A DNA stretch of 36,716 nt, taken from assembly GCF_019683755.1 (NCBI RefSeq), contig NZ_JADGHT010000007.1, forward strand, positions 1 to 36,716, given 5' to 3'. Shown in pieces: positions 32,807 to 36,716 of this stretch (within the stretch, counting starts at the first letter, position 1; each line of letters begins with the position of its first letter). Origin of the DNA: Thermogemmatispora sp. (GTDB lineage Bacteria; Chloroflexota; Ktedonobacteria; Ktedonobacterales; Ktedonobacteraceae). Position numbers and translations under genes: made by a program. Under the pieces are notes generated by a model that was not told the DNA's origin, did not search any database, and worked only from the letters and a program-made list of their open reading frames with translations.

Positions 32807-33364
32807 TCATCTCGCTTCTGACGATCGCTGGGAGCTGACGGCAGACCAGTGCCATTGCTGAGGACAGGTGTAGTCAAGGACGGCAACGGTCCCAGGGTCC
32901 GCAATGGCCACCACAACGAATTGAGGAACACTGGAGGCTTGCAATCGATTCTGTTGATCTGGGAGCTGGATGCCGATCCCGTCCTGCTCATGGATGCGTG
33001 TGATGGTCGCCTCGAAGGTAGCCACTTGACGCAGGATAAGCGTGACGCTAAAGCTGAGGCTGTGGTCATGCGCGTCGAAGGCGATGAGATGAGGGATAAT
33101 CGTGTCTTGTGCATTGCGAAAAGGATCGTGGAAGGTGAAATCAGTTTTGTAGGGATTATCAGGAGTGGCATGAAGGTAAGCATAGGCTTCTGCACAAAGA
33201 TGGTACTTATAGGCGCTATTAGGGCTACGTACTAACTGAACACGCGGAGGTGGTATGCGTACCAGAACAGGACGTATCTGCTGGATACCGATGAACGCGC
33301 CCGCCGTCAGAAGCGCTGCCACCAGAAAGCCAGTCAGAAGCCGCAACCATAGGCGTTGCTGCAT
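32807..33364 (-). CDS. small membrane-anchored protein, unknown function
   Basis: Not recognised. From ATG 33364 (GGGGGGAG just upstream) the product has 185 residues. A basic N-terminus and one hydrophobic segment at about residues 8-26 (LLTGFLVAALLTAGAFIGI) act as a signal anchor. An outside domain rich in His, Asp, Gln and beta-type stretches follows (LSFSVTLILRQVATFEATI), with two cysteines, one near the start and one in the late DYTCPQQW. No lipoprotein box is visible. It ends just before the tRNA-Glu promoter. The neighbouring VKOR gene, about 300 bp upstream on the same strand, suggests but does not prove an oxidised, extracytoplasmic cysteine pair. Confidence 0.65.
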   Translation of the reverse strand: MQQRLWLRLLTGFLVAALLTAGAFIGIQQIRPVLVRIPPPRVQLVRSPNSAYKYHLCAEAYAYLHATPDNPYKTDFTFHDPFRNAQDTIIPHLIAFDAHDHSLSFSVTLILRQVATFEATITRIHEQDGIGIQLPDQQNRLQASSVPQFVVVAIADPGTVAVLDYTCPQQWHWSAVSSQRSSEAR

Positions 33365-33658
33365 GGCGTCTCCCCCCAGAAACTCGTGTGGAGCACTTCC
33401 TGCAACTTTCTCTCTTCCTGGCACGGGGGGAGAACCGGGAGGAAAGACCGCTCTCGCCCTTCTGACGATTTCCCCGCTTACTCACTTAGTTTCCCTTCGC
33501 CGCCAATACGCTCCTCACGAGAGAGAGGACACGCTCCCAACTGGCGGCCCGAGAGATGGGAATTAACCTGCTCACTACCTCCCACTGCTCTCGCGGAGTG
33601 GCTTGGCAAGCCTCCCCTCTTCCTAGAGCAGCGCCTCAATGCAGAGGCCTGGATCTAT

Positions 33659-34201
33659 TTAACGGCTAGCTTGTGAGGAGCGAGAGCGGGAGCGAGCCAG
33701 CGGAGCTGAAGAGGCCGACGGATGGCCCGAGACAGCTTCTGCCTCCGTTTCTGGTTCTGGTTCCAGCAGCCTGGCCAGGCTAATCAGGAAGGCGACCACG
33801 ATCAAGACATGGAGAACAGTACACCAAAGACAAATGGCGTGCAGGCGGACCAGCTCGACATAGATCAAATAAAGCACAGTGACCAGTCCGATCAGCGACC
33901 AGAAGAACTGGACGGGACGGAGCCAGCCAGGCTCTGAGGGACGTAACAGGCTCACCAATGCCAGCCCGGCCAGGATCAGGCACCAGCCAAGACCAGGCAG
34001 CGAGATAGGGAGAGGTGTCCCAGGCACCACCGCGTAGCTGCTATTCAGTACATGTGCGCAATCGATAGCCCCCGAAGCGGGACAGACCAGCGGGGCATCT
34101 TGGTAGTGCACGATGGTCAAATAAATGGCATCTCCCATCCCCGCGAGGGCGAGCAGAAAGACCACGAGCTGTAAACCTGAACGTCGTAGCAACAGTTCCA
34201 T
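33659..34201 (-). CDS. vitamin K epoxide reductase (VKOR) family protein
   Basis: The roughly 180-residue integral membrane protein is of the bacterial VKOR type, which re-oxidises disulfide-forming proteins using quinone, in place of DsbB. It has four to five hydrophobic helices. The redox pair is the CxxC in ICLWC (fourth helix region), and the partner loop cysteines are in LVCPASGAIDC. A Ser in the loop (LNSSYA) and the GxPxxxPG-like LPISLPGLGWC region also fit. There is no fused thioredoxin domain, so a separate DsbA-like partner is expected outside the window. The C-terminus has a polar Glu- and Ser-rich tail. I prefer ATG 34201, since the 29 extra residues of a 34288 start are Cys-rich and unlike the family. 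Confidence 0.92.
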   Translation of the reverse strand: MELLLRRSGLQLVVFLLALAGMGDAIYLTIVHYQDAPLVCPASGAIDCAHVLNSSYAVVPGTPLPISLPGLGWCLILAGLALVSLLRPSEPGWLRPVQFFWSLIGLVTVLYLIYVELVRLHAICLWCTVLHVLIVVAFLISLARLLEPEPETEAEAVSGHPSASSAPLARSRSRSSQASR

Positions 34202-34274
34202 CAAGTCCGACTCTTCGCAACAAAATCGGTCACAACAGCACTCTCTGTAGAGAGGATACTGCGCTGGTCTCCCT

Positions 34275-34302
34275 CTGTCAAGGCTCAATCACGTGCTACA
34301 AT
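34275..34302 (+). promoter_or_regulatory. promoter of the PhzF-family gene
   Basis: CTGTCA (-35, 4/6) and TACAAT (-10, 5/6) are separated by 16 nt, and TGC just before the -10 gives an extended -10. Initiation near 34309 would leave a 70-nt leader. Confidence 0.5.
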
Positions 34303-34380
34303 GGATGAGACATCTTCTGGTTCTTAGCCGAGAGACTACTTTGCCTGCTAGCTTGCTTACATCAAAGAGAGGAGGCTGAG

Positions 34381-35172
34381 ATGGGACAGCGCATCATTCA
34401 AGTCGATGCCTTTACCGATCGCCCTTTTGCTGGCAATCCGGCAGCGGTTTGCTTGTTAACTGAGCCACGTGACGCAGGCTGGATGCAACTCGTGGCTCGC
34501 GAGATGAATCTCTCGGAGACGGCGTTTCTGCTGCCGGAAGGAGATGGCTATCGCCTGCGCTGGTTTACGCCGACAGTTGAAGTTGACCTCTGTGGCCACG
34601 CCACCCTGGCCAGTGCTCATGTCCTTTGGGAGGAGGGGCTGCTACGGCCAGAGGAAACAGCGCGTTTCTATACACGCAGTGGCCTCTTAACCGCTCGTCG
34701 ACTGGATGGCTGGATCGAAATGGACTTTCCAGCCACCCCAGCCAGGCCTGTCCCGGCTCCTCCAGGCCTAAGCGAAGCGCTGGGTGTTACCCCTCTCCTG
34801 GTGGCCAAAAATCAGTTCGATTACCTAGTTGAGCTGGAGAGCGAAGAGGCAGTACATGCCCTCCAGCCCGACTTCACTCGTTTGCTGGCATTCCCTGCGC
34901 GCGGCTTCATTGTGACCAGCCGTGCTGAGGGCAAAGACTATGATTTCGTTTCACGTTTCTTTGGGCCTGCGGTAGGAGTCAATGAAGACCCCGTCACCGG
35001 TTCGGCTCACTGCACACTAGCGCCATTCTGGTGCAACCGCCTAGGGCGCTCAGCCTTGACGGGCTACCAGGCTTCTGCCCGCGGCGGCCTGGTGCGGGTT
35101 CGTCTGACTGGTGAGCGGGTCTCGCTCAGTGGCCAGGCGGTCACGGTGATGCGCGCTGAGTGCTTTTTCTAA
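34381..35172 (+). CDS. PhzF-family isomerase/epimerase-like protein
   Basis: The 263-residue protein is of the PhzF/YddE diaminopimelate-epimerase-fold family. Members include the phenazine-pathway isomerase and many of unknown substrate. Visible motifs are IQVDAFTDRPFAGNPAAVC at the start, MNLSETAFLLP with the catalytic Glu, and VDLCGHATLASAHVL. A long C-terminal half ends near NEDPVTGSAHCTLAPFW. No phenazine genes lie nearby, so the name should not be read as phenazine synthesis. ATG 34381 has GAGGAGG 5 nt upstream. It is divergent from VKOR and convergent with phoB. Confidence 0.94.
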   Translation: MGQRIIQVDAFTDRPFAGNPAAVCLLTEPRDAGWMQLVAREMNLSETAFLLPEGDGYRLRWFTPTVEVDLCGHATLASAHVLWEEGLLRPEETARFYTRSGLLTARRLDGWIEMDFPATPARPVPAPPGLSEALGVTPLLVAKNQFDYLVELESEEAVHALQPDFTRLLAFPARGFIVTSRAEGKDYDFVSRFFGPAVGVNEDPVTGSAHCTLAPFWCNRLGRSALTGYQASARGGLVRVRLTGERVSLSGQAVTVMRAECFF

Positions 35173-35180
35173 GGCTGGAT

Positions 35181-35206
35181 GAGGTGAGCAAGCTGCGGCT
35201 CACCTC
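35181..35206. terminator. hairpin after the PhzF-family gene
   Basis: GAGGTGAGC (35181-35189) pairs with GCTCACCTC (35198-35206) around an 8-nt loop, between convergent genes. A second small hairpin, ACGGC/GCCGT, lies at 35225-35239. Neither has a clear T-run. Confidence 0.5.
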
Positions 35207-35257
35207 TAGAGAGGGGTAAAGTGCACGGCCTCTCGCCGTAAAGAGCTGGCTTGCTTC

Positions 35258-36013
35258 TTAACGAAAGACATAGCCCACGCCGCGCACTGTCTGGATAAGC
35301 TTAGGGGCAGCCGGGTCCTCTTCTAATTTCTCGCGCAGCCAGCGAATATGCACATCGACAGTACGGGTATCGCCGGCATAGTCGTAGCCCCAGACGTGAT
35401 GGAGCAATTGATCTCTGGTGAGCACCGTCCCGCGATTGCGCACGAGGTAGACCAGGAGATCGAACTGCTTGGGCTGCATATCGATCTCCTGGCCCCGACA
35501 CCAGACCCGTCGTCCGGGCACATCGATACGCACGGGGCCAGCAATCAGCTCCCTGGGGCTACGCCGTGGCTGAGTGGCTGCCTCCTGACCCAGGCTGCCC
35601 TCTTCGGGCGGTGCCTGCGTCATGGGATAGGAGGCGCGGCGCAATAAAGCGCGCACACGGGCCAATAGTTCGCGACGCCCGAAAGGTTTAGTGACATAGT
35701 CATCTGCTCCAACCTCCAGACCTACAACTTTATCAATCTCCTCTGCTCGCGCTGTCAAGAGCATAATTGGCGTAGTGGCCGTGGCTGGCTCGCGTCGCAG
35801 TTGTCGGCAAACCTCTAAACCGTCGATCTCGGGCAGCATGATATCCAGAATAATTAAGTGTGGTCGCTCGCGACGTGCCAGCTCGAGGGCCGCTCTCCCA
35901 TCGAGGGCTGTCAGCACCTGATAGCCTTCCTGCTCCAGGTTGTAGGCGATGGTCTCAACAAGCACCTCTTCATCATCGACCACCAAGATCTTTTCGCGTT
36001 GACCTCTGACCAT
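35258..36013 (-). CDS. phoB: OmpR/PhoB-family response regulator, likely PhoB/PhoP of the phosphate system
   Basis: The 251-residue transcription regulator has a receiver domain at about residues 6-125, with the VVDDEE acidic pair, phospho-acceptor Asp57 in LIILDIMLPEIDG and the conserved Lys109 in VTKPFG. A linker of about 35 residues is rich in Gln, Pro and Arg. The C-terminal winged helix at about 160-250 contains QFDLLVYLVRNRGTVLTRDQLL and VDVHIRWLREKLE. The pstB stop lies 15 bp upstream on the same strand. This makes the phosphate-starvation regulator the best assignment. No sensor kinase or phoU is seen between or after them in this window. Confidence 0.9.
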   Translation of the reverse strand: MVRGQREKILVVDDEEVLVETIAYNLEQEGYQVLTALDGRAALELARRERPHLIILDIMLPEIDGLEVCRQLRREPATATTPIMLLTARAEEIDKVVGLEVGADDYVTKPFGRRELLARVRALLRRASYPMTQAPPEEGSLGQEAATQPRRSPRELIAGPVRIDVPGRRVWCRGQEIDMQPKQFDLLVYLVRNRGTVLTRDQLLHHVWGYDYAGDTRTVDVHIRWLREKLEEDPAAPKLIQTVRGVGYVFR

Positions 36014-36028
36014 AGTGCGCTCTCGTCC

Positions 36029-36716
36029 TTAGCTGAAGCGCCCGCTGATATAGTCCTCTGTCTCCCGCCGCCGCGGTCGTTTGAACAGTTCGACGGTTGG
36101 CCCATACTCAATTAAGCTACCGTTGAGGAAGAAACCGGTATATTGTGAAATGCGTCCTGCCTGTGACATATTATGAGTAACGATCACAATAGTATATTCC
36201 TTACTGAGCGAAAGCAGCAGTTCCTCGATCTTGAGCGTTGAGATAGGATCGAGTGCCGAGCAAGGCTCGTCAAGCAGGAGCACCTCGGGATGGAGGGCCA
36301 GAGCGCGGGCAATACACAGGCGCTGCTGCTGACCGCCCGAGAGACCGAGGGCGGAGGCCTTTAGGCGGTCCTTCACTTCGTCCCAGAGGGCGGCGGCCCT
36401 CAGACTACGCTCTACCTCCTCCTGAATCTGCCGGCGGGATTTCCTCTGAATGCGCAGGCCGTAAGCGACGTTCTCAAAGATCGACTTGGGGAAGGGATTA
36501 GGACGCTGAAAGACCATGCCGATGCGCTGACGGAGGCGAATGACGTCGGTCGCTGGATCATAGATGTTCTGCCCGTCAAAGATCGCTTCTCCTTCGATAC
36601 GGGTCTCAGGAATAAGATCGTTCATGCGGTTGAGCGTGCGCAAGAACGTTGATTTGCCGCAGCCCGATGGACCGATCAGGGCCGTGATCTGCATATCGCT
36701 AATAGGCAGAGAAACG
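36029..36716 (-). CDS. pstB: phosphate ABC transporter ATP-binding protein, 5' end outside the window
   Basis: The gene is partial: the frame stays open to the right edge, so the internal ATG at 36694 is not the true start. The visible 229 codons carry Walker [10 protein letters not shown], the PstB-typical [13 protein letters not shown] and [19 protein letters not shown]. The signature [18 protein letters not shown], Walker [13 protein letters not shown] and switch HNMSQA follow. These are characteristic of PstB, the ATPase energising PstCA for phosphate uptake. About 20-40 N-terminal residues are missing. It lies directly upstream of phoB, so a pst-phoB operon is likely, with pstSCA expected beyond the window. 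Confidence 0.95.
   Translation of the reverse strand, partial: VSLPISDMQITALIGPSGCGKSTFLRTLNRMNDLIPETRIEGEAIFDGQNIYDPATDVIRLRQRIGMVFQRPNPFPKSIFENVAYGLRIQRKSRRQIQEEVERSLRAAALWDEVKDRLKASALGLSGGQQQRLCIARALALHPEVLLLDEPCSALDPISTLKIEELLLSLSKEYTIVIVTHNMSQAGRISQYTGFFLNGSLIEYGPTVELFKRPRRRETEDYISGRFS

Noticed and set aside
34381-35172. Phenazine biosynthesis locus
   Set aside because: Only a PhzF-family protein is present; no other phenazine genes are nearby and the family is functionally broad.

Overview
The window looks like chromosome from a moderately GC-rich (high-50s percent by eye) bacterium. The most likely source is the Chloroflexota, probably a Ktedonobacteria/Thermogemmatispora-type organism. 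That is an inference from gene content: an MglA-type small GTPase with roadblock proteins, a DUF4388 protein, a DUF402 protein, a 'DINGT'-type soluble HAD phosphatase, a bacterial VKOR, and many proline-rich cell-surface or adaptor proteins. No rRNA or ribosomal protein marker is present to prove it. There is no prophage, insertion sequence or CRISPR array.

Left block (about 0.4-11.1 kb, all minus strand): a probable purine-salvage/catabolism operon read right to left. It runs adenine deaminase, FAD subunit of a xanthine dehydrogenase-type enzyme, a fused 2Fe-2S/molybdopterin subunit (XdhD-like), an FMN-dependent 2-hydroxyacid oxidase, a threonine-synthase-like protein and a carbamate-kinase-like protein. 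The last two have lost hallmark catalytic residues: the PLP lysine is Ala in the ThrC homologue, and the HGNGPQ and DKD motifs are gone in the carbamate kinase homologue. The adenine deaminase and molybdo-flavoenzyme keep theirs. A membrane-anchored LysM-like protein follows. moeA, which serves molybdenum cofactor insertion, lies separately at 31-32 kb.

Middle block (11.3-20.1 kb): an ABC-2 type exporter pair; a tandem-HTH XRE regulator with its own near-consensus promoter overlapped and followed by palindromes; an APC-family permease; guaB (IMP dehydrogenase) behind a long gene-free leader; and a peptidoglycan amidase.

Signalling block (20.2-22.1 kb, plus strand): two roadblock/LC7 proteins and an MglA-like GTPase, a bacterial Ras-like switch. 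At 28-31 kb a DUF4388 (PATAN) protein and a receiver-less AAA+ enhancer-binding protein with a modified GAFTGA loop form a second regulatory pair.

Right block (22.4-36.7 kb): a DUF429 protein, an EamA transporter, a HAD phosphatase, a DUF402 protein, and a seryl-tRNA-synthetase paralogue whose class II catalytic motifs are eroded. That paralogue is predicted to be leaderless and sits directly upstream of tRNA-Ser(UGA). Then come moeA, tRNA-Glu(UUC), a small membrane-anchored protein, VKOR, a PhzF-family protein, and finally phoB and the 3' part of pstB, which runs off the window.

The strongest leads are the degenerate SerRS paralogue beside tRNA-Ser and the two adjacent catalytically altered enzymes in the purine operon. 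Everything here was read by eye. Family assignments rest on recognised motifs, and no database search was run.
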